Below are positions 44,801 through 56,941 of a DNA stretch of 64,000 nucleotides, one piece after another. The stretch comes from Ambrosia x helenae (lineage: Eukaryota > Streptophyta > Magnoliopsida > Asterales > Asteraceae). A program made the position numbers and the translations under genes. The notes below the pieces were generated by a model. It was not told the DNA's origin. It worked only from the letters and a program-made list of their open reading frames with translations, and did not search any database. The stretch covers positions 59,049,468 through 59,113,467 of the forward strand of contig CM061233.1 in the NCBI GenBank assembly GCA_030844895.1, read 5' to 3'. How positions within the stretch are numbered: the first letter of the stretch is position 1; each line of letters opens with the position of its first letter.

Positions 44801-46320
44801 AAATAGTTAATATATAATTATTATTATTAATGTGTATTTGTTATCTATGAAAAATATGGGATTTTCAAATTTAAATTTTTTAAAAAAGTCAAACAATTGT
44901 TTATATGGTAAAGTCTTTGAATTTGGAATGGGCGTAAATATAGTTAATATATAATTATTTTACAAAAAATAGGTTTTGATTAATATACAAAATAATAATG
45001 AACAAAATAATAAGGAGAATGAAAACTTACAACAGATTGAGTGGCGTGTCTACAACAATTGATTTTGTTTCAAGAAAGACCTATCACTTTTACGTTTAAG
45101 GCAGATTGGAAGAACGATCTAGTTTCAAAAGAAAAGGATATAGTAGATTAATCTTCAAGATCTTAAAATTGGATGTATAAAACACACATAATACAACTAA
45201 ATCGGAAGTTTTAAATCATACCATAAAATTATATCCATATTAAATAATATCATTCAATTCTATATCCTCATAAATCGGAAGTTTTAAACCATTCCATAAA
45301 ATTAGAAGCTTGAAAATAGGAAAGATCATAGATTCTTTTGAAAAAAATTAAACCACTTTCCGATTTTGACACGATGCAATCGGGTGCACCCACATCCGAG
45401 ATCCATGATCCATCCAATCACCAACCAAACTAAAGATTTTCACTAAAAAACATTATCTCAAGCATATGAAGATCCGAATTATATGAAATCCTCAAGAACA
45501 AATAAGAACAATTGATGAAAATTCTTGAACCCTTTAAACAATCTTAGTAGAATAAGAAGTTATGAACATGAAAGAAAAAATACGTGATAATTAACCAAAG
45601 CTTAGCCGAATACAATGGCTAAGTTTGGGTTCGGTCTAATGCCTAGAAACAACTACGTACCTTCAAATCGATCACAGAATCAGAATCAAACATTAATCAT
45701 AATCAGCTAATTCTAATCACCAACAAAAAAAAAAACCGGTGTTAAACTAAATCAACAAACAACAAAGGACCCTAAGAACATGACAACCCATCCCTAGACA
45801 ACCAAAATAATGTGAAATACACGATCATACCTTGAAAATAATCGGCCAAAATCCATACTAATCATCACCCATATGATCAACCAATAATCAATCCGATAAT
45901 AATTAATCAATATGAACATGCTCGGCCTTCCATCATAACATTTTCTTGATATTGTGCCATAGTTTCTGTATCAACATTCACTAAAACAAAAACAGAGGAG
46001 TGAAGAAAGATGAAGAATGATCATTTTACAGAATAAGGAGGCGAGATCATACCTTGAAGAAGATGGAGGATCGACAATGGAGAGGAGGTTGGTTTGATTG
46101 TTTTAGAATTTACTAAATAACAAAAAGTGAATTGAAATCATAGAACAAAATTAACTAATGGATTATTATTAATAAGGGAAATCTAGATTATAGTATTTAG
46201 GAAAGTTAATAATAATATTAGTAAATGAGTTTGACCAAAAGTAATTGAATGATTTTTTATTTAAAAAAAACAAAAATCTTATAAATTCTCACATTGTGAC
46301 ACATGGCACAATATGATAGG
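44801..46320. other. AT-rich internal region of Helitron B, 5' half
   Basis: No ORF or known gene fragment is recognisable. From about 45000 the base composition is less simple (more like a gene leader or intron), so an unrecognised captured piece is possible. Confidence 0.35.
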
Positions 46321-46623
46321 CTAGAGAATTAAAGGAAAAACATGGGAGTGCCATGTGTCCACATTGAGTTTCATATATTAGTTGTATAGATAGATTAATA
46401 GATAATAGATAAAGAATGATTTGAAATAACGTGTAGTTTTTAGAATGATTTGGCTTAACATGCGTAAATCCAATGTTTGCAATAATGTAATAGATGTATT
46501 TAATAAACGAAAAGGATATGTAACATGATATTACGTGAGATATTCACGTTATTTGATTTTCTTTCAAGTCTTTTTTAATTATATTTTAAATAAAGATAAT
46601 TATTAATTCTTATATTAAAATTT

Positions 46624-46805
46624 GAGAGAATTACTATTTGCGTCCCTGTGTTATAGTCGATTTAACTACTTGAATCCAAAGTTGAAAACTTTAACTACTT
46701 GCGCCCCTAAAGTGAAATTAACTAATACCTTGAGTCCAAATTTCTAACTCTGTTAAATAAGTCTGTTAACATTCAGTGAAAAGACAAAAATACTCCTTAT
46801 ATTAA
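46624..46805 (+). repeat. Left TIR of the MULE
   Basis: It contains ACTATTTGCGTCCCTGTG and two spaced TTAACTACTTG phrases, matched in reverse complement at 55635-55816 with scattered substitutions. Confidence 0.88.
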
Positions 46806-46952
46806 CCCTGTTATCAAAAACCTTTTCCTTCCAACTCAGATCAGATCCATATTTCTTCACAAACAGTTCAATATCTTCAAAACCAAACCCTAATTTGTAA
46901 TTATTTACACATAATTATGTTATAGTTTACTATTTTACATGACTGATATGTG

Positions 46953-47038
46953 TTGAAGCCCCAAAGGTGCCCTAAAATCTCAAAATCTCATTGACGAGGT
47001 CTTGAAGCCCCAAAGGTGCCCCAAAATCTCAAAATCTC
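46953..47038. repeat. 49-bp direct repeat inside the MULE
   Basis: TTGAAGCCCCAAAGGTGCCC followed by AAAATCTCAAAATCTC starts at 46953 and again at 47002. The second copy lacks the last part of the unit. Confidence 0.75.
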
Positions 47039-47170
47039 TTGCAGCTAAATCTCATGAAGCTGCCCTTAAGCTGCCCCTAAGAAATCACAAAACCTGAAGC
47101 CCTAAAGGTATCAAGGCAGGTAGCTAACACTGTACCTTCTGCTTCATCTTCTTTACACACAGTGGGTTTG

Positions 47171-49710
47171 TGTAACACCCCAACCGATGGCGGAATCATC
47201 GAGGTGCCACGTAGTGACGATTGTTCAAAAGCACACGGTACTAAAATGTAAATATTATTGAATAAACCAGAATTGTCTTACATGGAAATGGAAAATACAA
47301 AGTCTTAAATGAAATGTAAATAACGAAATAACTGATTATAATAATGCACTAAGTATCTCTTGTTAAAGCACTAGATCAAACTGCACCTGAAACATGTACA
47401 AAATAGATTTGGTCAACATATGAAATGTTGGTGAGCATTCCTAGATTTGATATATATAGTAGGTTAAAAAGTTATACAATTCAAGTGCAAGCTACGGTGC
47501 AAATATGTAAACCATGTATCATACAAATGAGCGAAATCAACCCTGTGACTGTATAATGTACTGTATGAACTGTAGTGTACTTATCCAATAAATGGATAAA
47601 AAGCTTAACAATGGCCACGGATTCTCCGATGAAAAAGGGGGAGAATCAATCTAGGCGGGTTGTCAATCCAAATAGCGCTATCCAATGTTAAGGTCGGCTT
47701 GTACCATGTTAATGATTTCACTAAGTACAAATGTATTCCACATGTATTGTCTAAGCATAAAGCACGTTGTAAGCAATGCACATAGTACTAGAATTGTATT
47801 GTGAAAATGTAAACTTGTATTTGAAATTTGTATTAGTGTACATGTAACACCCCAAAAATGTATAAAAGCAAAAAGGGGTAGGAATACTCACAGTTCACGT
47901 AGTAACTTGAAATTGAACTTGGACAACGAAATATGAATCGAGATTACTCCCAAATGATCAACCTAAAGTATTCGATAATGTGTAAGGGAAATAACTCTAG
48001 GATATATGTATTTCTAGGGCTTCGAATTGGGGGTAAACGTTTACTTGTTTATTAAACAAATTGTTTATTAATTATGAGAAATTTAATAAATGAAAATAAA
48101 AGTCTCTTTGTAAAATTTTAAGTTGAATATATTCACAACATAAGGTTTTAAGTATGAAAATAATTTTTATAAAATTATTTTCTTGAAAATAGAATAATTA
48201 ATCTAATTATTTCAAATTGTCAAAATATGAATTTAATATCTAAAAATATTAAAATCAAAGAGTTTCTGAATAGAAATTTTGTATTTCAGTTCTAAATGAA
48301 TAGAAATAATTTATGTAAAATTTTGGTACAAAAATATTGAAAAATGAATTTCTTATGATTTATTTATGATTAAAACTAACAAAAATTGATTAAAAATATT
48401 ATATAAATGATTTTTCAGAAATAAAAATCATTTCTGAAAAGATTAATGTCATAAAAACTTAGGATAATTTTTGTGGAAATTTGTGAGATCGTTTTGATAT
48501 TTTAATGGATTTTTATAAATAAAATAGAATAAACTTGATTTATTTATTATATATATTAAATAAATAAATTTTTGAAAACTAAAAATTGGGTGTTGAACTT
48601 TTTCATCAGATTAACATAATATAATTTTTGTAGAACTTATAAAAGGGTTTTGGTATTTTAAAATGAATTTATAAGTTTAAATGTAATATATATATATATA
48701 TGGTTTGTGTAAAAAAAAAATGAAAACAAAAGAAAAATGGGCGTCCAAGCCGGGACTCGAACCCGGGTGGTCATGGTTACAAGCAACAGTCACAACCACT
48801 TGGCCTAGGCCTGTGGTTGTGATATGTTCTGTTTTATATAAATTAAATATATTACACGAAATCAGTTTATCCCCAATTCAATATGTCATGAACCCTAGTT
48901 TCTACAATCAGACAAATCATACATTTTGAACCCGATTAATGTTGGGGCTTTTGTTGTATGTTTGCCGACTAACAAAACCCACAAAAATAATTGGACTCAC
49001 AGTGTAGAATCGTGTTCGTTTGCCCGGTCAAGCCAAAAGTCAAACAACGTATATTTTGATAATTATCAGAGATGTTTTAGAATAATTGGAGGTGAAGAAG
49101 AGAGTGTGAGCGAGTTGTGATTGTCTAAGCATGTCTAATTTATAGTGTAATGGTCGGATTAAAGATTTAGCAAGGTTTGACCATGGTTAAATGTATGCGC
49201 GTGAAAATTGTTCAATTAGGAAGGATTGGAGCTTGTCAATCGCGATGATTATGCATAGGGTTGACTCGTTTTAAATTTTCGTTCAACATAGTGTAATAAT
49301 TATAGGTGATTACTGCATGATTTGAGGCCAATCATGTGGCCAAAGCCGCGCACAGCAGCAAAAAGGAAAAGAAGAAGAAGGTGACAGCGTTTTACAAAGG
49401 TTAAATACAAATGAGTTTGGGTTTAAAACAACAAAGGCTTCACAGCTCAGTGGTTTGGCGCGTGGTGTTGTAGTTGGCCCGTCTCCGGTTCGATTCCGGG
49501 CAGGGGGCGGGTTTTTGTTTCTTTTTCTTTTTAAAGGGATAAGGGAAGGAGCAAGGAAGGTGTTTGGGCCAGCTTGTTGATGGGCTGAAGTCTGGGCCGA
49601 GGTTTTTATTTTATTTTATTTTTATCACAAAGGAAGGTGGGCTTATGTTTGATTGGGTTATGGATTAGGAGTGGTAAAACATAATGTCTAGCTTGATTAT
49701 TATTATTATT

Positions 49711-49741
<31 letters not shown>

Positions 49742-49840
49742 AGGATAAAATGTGGTGTTCAAGATAGGAGGTGCGGAAAAAAAATTAAAAAAAATGTATG
49801 TATATTTTTAATAATAATGATAAAAGTGACGGATGTCACA
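47171..49840 (-). repeat. 3' LTR of element F
   Basis: It runs from TGTAACACCCCAACCGATGG to GTGACGGATGTCACA on the plus strand. On the minus strand the polypurine tract AAAAGTAAGGGATGC (49855-49841) precedes it. It holds a perfect 12-bp hairpin near 48157, tRNA-like modules at about 48745-48815 (minus) and 49440-49505 (plus), and an (ATT)n tract at about 49699-49738. Confidence 0.94.
48740..49505. other. tRNA-like modules in the F LTR
   Basis: On the minus strand CCCGGGTTCGAGTCCCGGC (about 48768-48750) and on the plus strand TCTCCGGTTCGATTCCGGGC (about 49482-49501) are good B-box/T-arm matches. The plus-strand one has GCTCAGTGGTTTGGCGCGTG upstream, resembling a tRNA D-arm. Acceptor-stem pairing is not visible. 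Both recur in the other LTR (about 53945 and 54675). Confidence 0.45.
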
Positions 49841-52363
49841 GCATCCCTTACTTTTAGAAACTTCGTCCCGAAGTTATTTAGAAACATAGGGTTATGGATG
49901 CTAAGGTAAAAATTAAGATAACTATGGTTAGAAAAAAATTTCGAATGATGGATAAGAGGTTTGATAGGTGGGGGTTAAGGATTTGGATTAGGTTCGTAAG
50001 AAGGAAAATAAGGATCTAGTAATTCACTAAGTTTCAAGTTTTAGGAATCTTATGATAAATGTACGAGTTGATTGATTACAGAAAGACTAAATGAACTACC
50101 AAGTAACAGAGTTTGTTCCTGATCCGACTTCCAGTCTCACTTTCAATGCATCATTAGTGTTTGTATACAGGGTGTACCGCAGCTAACCCACCACACCTTT
50201 GAGACCTTGAAAACGTACTGGTCGTCTTCCCAAAAACTCTAATAGAATTTCACACTACCCTAATGTACCTGTAAATTCATGATTACGTTCCGGACCGGAA
50301 TCATCAATTTACCTTACATTAAAGTTTTGCGTCCTTCTATGACCCCACCGATTGTTGAGCAGGTTCGATAGCCTCCACCAGCCGTGGAGTAGGTTGTAGG
50401 GCCCCTCCCGACTGTTTGAAAAGGCATAGCGACCTCTACCAATCGTTGAGTATGTTCGATAGCCTTCACCAGTCGTGGAGCAGGTTGTAGGGCCTCTCCC
50501 GACTGTTGAAAAAGGCATGATGACTTCTATTAGGTGCAGCAATTATTATTCACATAGATTGCAAATTGATAGCATGTTTATGCAAGCAAGTTTGTAAGTA
50601 CTACAACCATTAAGTGTAAGTGTTATCATGAATAATTAAATGTTTACGAGTATCATGAATAATTAGATGTTCAATGCGTAGTCGAATTAAGGGAAAAATC
50701 TAGTTTCATGTAATAACCAATGATGTTTTCTAGAAAAGCTCTGTAGGATCAAGTAAATGTTTCAAATAAATGTAAGTGTACGATTAAAATAAACGTAACC
50801 AATATGATAGATCACCAATTTGTGTTCGTACCTAATAGTATGCAAGTAAATCTCTAGATGTTATCTGCCTATGAGTATGTCATAATTGGGTACAAAATGA
50901 TAATAAGATCAAGAAAATGAAAACACGAGTATCATGAATAATTAAATGTCCAATGAATAGTCAAATTAAGGGAAAATCAAGTTTCATAAACAATGATGTT
51001 TTGGAAAAATCCTGTAGAATCAAGTATCAGATTTTTAATAGTTTGATTATCATGGGTAACTAGCTCATGTGTGAGAAGGTGAAGGATATGAATTTAGTTC
51101 TTGAGAGGATGATGAAAAATCTTGAAGCAGAATCAAGGTTGTGAGAGATGGTGAATGTGAAGATAGTTGATAAAGAGTTTATTTTATAGTAAGGAGATTA
51201 TATAGCAGTGTAAATTTTGGGGTTTGGATCAAAGGTTACAATCAAGTGTATAAGAAAACATGATTGTGGTATATGCAAAATATTGTAAAAATTTGAACAA
51301 GTTGAAAATGAGTGAGTGTCGATGGAGAATCTAAAGACTAGATATTATTCCAAAAAAAATGAATATTTTCAAAATTTTGGTTTTGTACATAAGGCAAAAG
51401 TTGTTAAATAGTACAAGCTAAGTAGACTTTGTAACATTATATAGAAAATCGTTTGTTACGTCAATAAATAATCAATTGAATTTAAGTTCGAGGAAAATAT
51501 GTACTTTGTAAAGTTACTAGGTAATACAACTAGTTTTAGAAATCTTTAGTTTGTGCTAAAGTATGAGGTTATAGTTTTTTTTTTTTTTTTTTTTTTTTAA
51601 AATAAATAACATGTGGAGAAAAGAAATAATATGATTTGGGTAGGGTGTTGAATATTTAAAAAGTGGCTAAGAGGGTAAGGTGATGTGTGATTGTGAAATC
51701 CATAGATGGTTATGAAAGTATGAACTTGTAAGCAATATATGAAAATCGTGAAATACAAAATATTGTATATGAACCGAGAGAGTATTATTGAAAAAGCTTG
51801 CATAAAATGCTTGGAGTGCCCTTGTCTAGCTGTAAAGCCCAACAAGAACGTTGACTTTTCAAAGGAATTGAACCCAATGGTGATCAAAGAAGACGTGCTT
51901 TAGCCTATAAGTGGACACTCACTCCAGGAATCCCCAGGTAAGCATAACAGGTCCGTAAATGGATTTATGCGCTATGCTTGCCTATGCCAGAAAACCCAGT
52001 GTACAGGCGTCCACCCTTCCAGATTGCACGTGTCCTTATCACACTCATTAAAGTTCAACAACTTTGAAGGAACAAAAGTAAGAGTAGGCATTATGCCTAA
52101 GAGTGTCTTCATGAAAGGTACTGTCCCTGTTCCATGATGATGTAGACATTTCCACTCCCTGTAGGACACCATCTCTATGCACCATGATGAAGGATGAAAA
52201 GAATGGAGAGAGAGAAAAGGGAAAGATGAAAGAAGTAAAGTAGAGGGAAATGAGGGGTAGGGTAATCCAGGAAATATTATGCATGAAAGTTAAAGTTCGG
52301 TTATAGTCTAGGCCATTTTATCTAATAACCTAGTTCCCTATAACCATGGCTCTGATACCAATC
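49841..52363 (-). mobile_element. Internal region of element F
   Basis: No gag or pol. On the minus strand the PBS TGGTATCAGAGCC (about 52360-52348) lies next to the 5' LTR, and the conserved block AACTTCGGGACGAAGTTTC lies near 49875-49857, as in element A. A long T-run is at 51573-51598. The segment near 52010 matches element A near 7205-7240. Confidence 0.8.
50309..50542 (-). repeat. 33-bp minisatellite / 11-residue repeat ORF in element F
   Basis: The minus-strand frame of 77 codons has STVGRGPTTCSTTGEGYRTY and STIGRG, the same 11-residue-period repeat as in element A, in the same reading frame. At DNA level the units contain CGACTGTTGAAAAAGG and CCAATCGTTGAG-type variants. Later units have drifted or shifted frame. 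Confidence 0.6.
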
Positions 52364-54891
52364 TGTAACACCCCAACCGATGGCGGAATCATCGAGGTGC
52401 CACGTAGTGACGATTGTTCAAAAGCACACGGTACTAAAATGTAAATATTATTGAATAAACCAGAATTGTCTTACATGGAAATGGAAAATACAAAGTCTTA
52501 AATGAAATGTAAATAACGAAATAACTGATTATAATAATGCACTAAGTATCTCTTGTTAAAGCACTAGATCAAACTGCACCTGAAACATGTACAAAATAGA
52601 TTTGGTCAACATATGAAATGTTGGTGAGCATTCCTAGATTTGATATATATAGTAGGTTAAAAAGTTATACAATTCAAGTGCAAGCTACGGTGCAAATATG
52701 TAAACCATGTATCATACAAATGAGCGAAATCAACCCTGTGACTGTATAATGTACTGTATGAACTGTAGTGTACTTATCCAATAAATGGATAAAAAGCTTA
52801 ACAATGGCCACGGATTCTCCGATGAAAAAGGGGGAGAATCAATCTAGGCGGGTTGTCAATCCAAATAGCGCTATCCAATGTTAAGGTCGGCTTGTACCAT
52901 GTTAATGATTTCACTAAGTACAAATGTATTCCACATGTATTGTCTAAGCATAAAGCACGTTGTAAGCAATGCACATAGTACTAGAATTGTATTGTGAAAA
53001 TGTAAACTTGTATTTGAAATTTGTATTAGTGTACATGTAACACCCCAAAAATGTATAAAAGCAAAAAGGGGTAGGAATACTCACAGTTCACGTAGTAACT
53101 TGAAATTGAACTTGGACAACGAAATATGAATCGAGATTACTCCCAAATGATCAACCTAAAGTATTCGATAATGTGTAAGGGAAATAACTCTAGGATATAT
53201 GTATTTCTAGGGCTTCGAATTGGGGGTAAACGTTTACTTGTTTATTAAACAAATTGTTTATTAATTATGAGAAATTTAATAAATGAAAATAAAAGTCTCT
53301 TTGTAAAATTTTAAGTTGAATATATTCACAACATAAGGTTTTAAGTATGAAAATAATTTTTATAAAATTATTTTCTTGAAAATAGAATAATTAATCTAAT
53401 TATTTCAAATTGTCAAAATATGAATTTAATATCTAAAAATATTAAAATCAAAGAGTTTCTGAATAGAAATTTTGTATTTCAGTTCTAAATGAATAGAAAT
53501 AATTTATGTAAAATTTTGGTACAAAAATATTGAAAAATGAATTTCTTATGATTTATTTATGATTAAAACTAACAAAAATTGATTAAAAATATTATATAAA
53601 TGATTTTTCAGAAATAAAAATCATTTCTGAAAAGATTAATGTCATAAAAACTTAGGATAATTTTTGTGGAAATTTGTGAGATCGTTTTGATATTTTAATG
53701 GATTTTTATAAATAAAATAGAATAAACTTGATTTATTTATTATATATATTAAATAAATAAATTTTTGAAAACTAAAAATTGGGTGTTGAACTTTTTCATC
53801 AGATTAACATAATATAATTTTTGTAGAACTTATAAAAGGGTTTTGGTATTTTAAAATGAATTTATAAGTTTAAATGTAATATATATATATATATATGGTT
53901 TGTGTAAAAAAAAAATGAAAACAAAAGAAAAATGGGCGTCCAAGCCGGGACTCGAACCCGGGTGGTCATGGTTACAAGCAACAGTCACAACCACTTGGCC
54001 TAGGCCTGTGGTTGTGATATGTTCTGTTTTTATATAAATTAAATATATTACACGAAATCAGTTTATCCCCAATTCAATATGTCATGAACCCTAGTTTCTA
54101 CAATCAGACAAATCATACATTTTGAACCCGATTAATGTTGGGGCTTTTGTTGTATGTTTGCCGACTAACAAAACCCACAAAAATAATTGGACTCACAGTG
54201 TAGAATCGTGTTCGTTTGCCCGGTCAAGCCAAAAGTCAAACAACGTATATTTTGATAATTATCAGAGATGTTTTAGAATAATTGGAGGTGAAGAAGAGAG
54301 TGTGAGCGAGTTGTGATTGTCTAAGCATGTCTAATTTATAGTGTAATGGTCGGATTAAAGATTTAGCAAGGTTTGACCATGGTTAAATGTATGCGCGTGA
54401 AAATTGTTCAATTAGGAAGGATTGGAGCTTGTCAATCGCGATGATTATGCATAGGGTTGACTCGTTTTAAATTTTCGTTCAACATAGTGTAATAATTATA
54501 GGTGATTACTGCATGATTTGAGGCCAATCATGTGGCCAAAGCCGCGCACAGCAGCAAAAAGGAAAAGAAGAAGAAGGTGACAGCGTTTTACAAAGGTTAA
54601 ATACAAATGAGTTTGGGTTTAAAACAACAAAGGCTTCACAGCTCAGTGGTTTGGCGCGTGTGTGTTGTAGTTGGCCCGTCTCCGGTTCGATTCGGGCAGG
54701 GGGCGGGTTTTTGTTTCTTTTTCTTTTTAAAGGGATAAGGGAAGGAGCAAGGAAGGTGTTTGGGCCAGCTTGTTGATGGGCTGAAGTCTGGGCCGAGGTT
54801 TTTATTTTATTTTTTTTTTATCACAAAGGAAGGTGGGCTTATGTTTGATTGGGTTATGGATTAGGAGTGGTAAAACATAATGTCTAGCTTG

Positions 54892-54952
<61 letters not shown>

Positions 54953-55050
54953 AGGATAAAATGTGGTGTTCAAGATAGGAGGTGCGGAAAAAAAATTAAA
55001 AAAAATGTATGTATATTTTAATAATAATGATAAAAGTGACGGATGTCACA
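52364..55050 (-). repeat. 5' LTR of element F
   Basis: It has the same ends as 47171-49840. It is adjacent to the PBS on the inner side and to the GTTTG target-site copy on the outer side. A longer (ATT)n tract (about 54889-54950) accounts for most of the length difference. Confidence 0.94.
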
Positions 55051-55634
55051 GTTTGTGGTGGAAAGCAATAGTGAACACAGTGGTGATGGAGAGTAAAGAT
55101 GAAGGAATTTATATCTGAAAGGAATTTAGGGATTAGGGTTCAGATCCAATTTAGGGGGTGAGGTGGTGTTGTAATTGAGTGATGGTGGCGTGAAGAGGGT
55201 CTCAGATCAGATCTGATATCGGTTTTGGGGTGATGTGGTGGTGAGGTGCGGCTGTGGCGATGGAGTGGTGGTGGTGAGGTGGTGGAACGGTGGTTCAGAT
55301 GTAATTTTGGGCGTGGTCGTAGATGGCTATAGTGGTGCAGGAGGTGACACAGCGATGGTGGTGAAGTGGTACATTCGTGGTGGGGTGGTGGTGCAGAGTA
55401 AGCTTGGAATGAATATGTGTGCAGACATGGTCACGGTGGTGGGTCAAGTATGGTGAGGTGAGGCGAGGCATGGTGGTAGGGTTGAAGTCAGGTGGTGGTG
55501 GTGGTGTAGTGCGACGGCGGCGGTGGAGAAAGAGATGGGGGGTGTTTCTCTGTGTGTTAGTGTGCATGGTATATATAATAATTATTATAAAATATTTAAA
55601 AAATAAACTGTAAATACATTGTGCATTGTATGCT

Positions 55635-55816
55635 AGTACATTTTGTAAAAATGACAGAAATGCCCTTTAAGTTAACAGACTTTTTAACGAAGTTAGAAAT
55701 TTGGACTCAAGATGTTAATTAATTTCTAACCAGGGACGCAAGTAGTTAAGGTTTTCACTTTTGGATTCAAGTAGTTAAAACGACTAAAACACAGGGACGC
55801 AAATAGTAATTCTCTC
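55635..55816 (-). repeat. Right TIR of the MULE
   Basis: On the minus strand it reads GAGAGAATTACTATTTGCG, then TCCCTGTGTTTTAGTCG and so on, parallel to the left TIR. The outer 30 bases match best. Confidence 0.88.
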
Positions 55817-55825
55817 TTAAAATTT

Positions 55826-56936
55826 TAATTATGTTAATTAATATTTTTATCTTTATCTTTTCTTTATTTTCCCTCACTTTTTTTAAATTTTAGTAACTTT
55901 TATATGCGCATTTAAAAAATTACACCAAATTGACGAGCGTTTTATTATCTTTCCAATGAGCACCATAGTGCTATATAAAAAACGATTTTTTTAATGAGTT
56001 TTTGTTCATGTACACAAAAACACACTATGTGTTTAGGTAATTCATTAACCATGTCTAGGCAAGTCACTAATCATGTTATGATAGTATATATGCTTTTGAA
56101 TCTACTATTACATATAAAATTTCGCTAGCTACATTTATATTCACAGATGTAGTCATTTTTGTAGGAATTTATTATTATTTTTTTTTGAATTTTGATTGGT
56201 GTTACTAGGACCATTGATTATAAAGGTTGCTAAGTCGGTTAGATGTAGCATATGATTCTTAAACACCAGGTAAATCTATAGCTGATAAGTGAAAATTAAT
56301 TACCCCATCATGCATGCCTCTTAAATAAATCATTATCATGACATATCATTTGATACCAATTTGGTTGTTTTTTTCCTAGGTTCACATCACATCTTTAGAA
56401 TGTTTTGAGGAAGTGACAAATTTGTACAGAGACTTCACTCGAGCAAGATGTGCACACGTAGAATTAGAAGTAGGTTTTTTAAGTTATCGAGTGTTGATCC
56501 TTTTAAAAAAATCCTGAAAAACGACTTATTCGTTTTACGGTACACACATTTTATCACTTCATATTAGATTTGTCTATCCCAGAAGGCACCTAATTAATAG
56601 ATATTTAGAATACATTTAATCGGTAAAAGACATGATTAAAGCTAGTTCCACCATTTTAGTAACCCAAAACATAATAAAAATTTGGGACTCTAGTTTAGTT
56701 GTTTTTCTTTCTTCTCCTTTTAAACTATTTGATTCATACAACTTAAACATGAGGATATTGCATACAAGTGAAACTCTAATAGTTGCAAAAACAACTATGA
56801 GACTTACAATACTTTCAGTCTTACACCAAAGCACTTATCCAGAATTACACCAAATGTTGATTACCATATTTTTATATCAGGGTTTTGATTTAGTAATCAT
56901 GTAGCAGGATACAATTGACGCTAAATAAACAAAAAA
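55826..56936. other. AT-rich spacer, nothing recognised
   Basis: About 1.1 kb between the MULE and Copia 2. Only short, unconvincing open frames on both strands. Confidence 0.4.
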
Positions 56937-56941
56937 GTAAC

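Larger units (their letters stand above)
40378..46390 (-). mobile_element. Helitron B, inserted in the 5' end of Helitron C
   Basis: On the minus strand it starts TCTATACAACTAATATATG at 46390, preceded by A. It ends with an imperfect hairpin (ACCGCGTGTAAACGCGGGC), AAAAGT and CTAG at 40381-40378, followed by T. At 6.0 kb it contains the remains of a RepHel helicase end, a nested Harbinger element, and a long AT-rich internal repeat region. The Rep part is absent, so it cannot move on its own. Confidence 0.82.
36499..46394 (-). mobile_element. Helitron C with captured gene fragments (split by Helitron B)
   Basis: On the minus strand its 3' end is the hairpin ACCCCGGG-ACCCT-CCCGGGGT, then ATAAAG and CTAG (36502-36499), followed by T. 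The 5' end TCTA is at 46394-46391, preceded by A. It resumes after Helitron B at 40377 as TATATATAAAAG, then AAAATATATGTGCTGACGTG. Without B the element is about 3.88 kb. It carries ABCC exons with introns, two exon-like pieces of an unknown gene, an armadillo-like piece and a SINE. All the gene pieces are in Helitron sense. Confidence 0.85.
47171..55050 (-). mobile_element. Non-autonomous LTR element F (LARD-like), TSD GTTTG
   Basis: Near-identical LTRs (47171-49840 and 52364-55050) flank a 2.5-kb internal region. The duplication GTTTG is at 47166-47170 and 55051-55055. PBS and polypurine tract positions give minus orientation. The LTRs differ mainly in microsatellite and homopolymer lengths, so the insertion is very young. 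No gag or pol is present. Its internal region and LTR 3' end resemble element A. Confidence 0.94.
46624..55816. mobile_element. Mutator-like element with long TIRs, TSD TTAAAATTT
   Basis: Inverted repeats of about 180 bp start GAGAGAATTACTATTTGCG at 46624 and, reversed, at 55816. A perfect 9-bp duplication TTAAAATTT lies at 46615-46623 and 55817-55825, which is diagnostic of MULEs. Without the nested element F (7.9 kb) it is about 1.3 kb long. It has no transposase. The interior on the right is GGT-rich (55140-55540). Confidence 0.92.

Noticed and set aside
48740..48820. tRNA genes in the F LTRs and in the solo LTR.
   Set aside because: T-arm/B-box is good but I cannot pair an acceptor stem or find a proper anticodon arm.
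48926..49120. Identical 64-codon frames at 48926-49120 and 54122-54316 as a possible conserved small gene.
   Set aside because: They lie at the same place in the two near-identical LTRs of element F. The identity reflects recent insertion and is no sign of selection.
51573..51598. The long T-run as a LINE/SINE tail.
   Set aside because: No A/B-box, LINE 3' end or flanking duplication was found. It is a homopolymer in element F.
55235..55613. Open frames on both strands in the GGT-rich MULE interior.
   Set aside because: Low-complexity repeats (GGTGGT/CCACCA) give Gly/Val or His/Pro/Thr strings with no domain.
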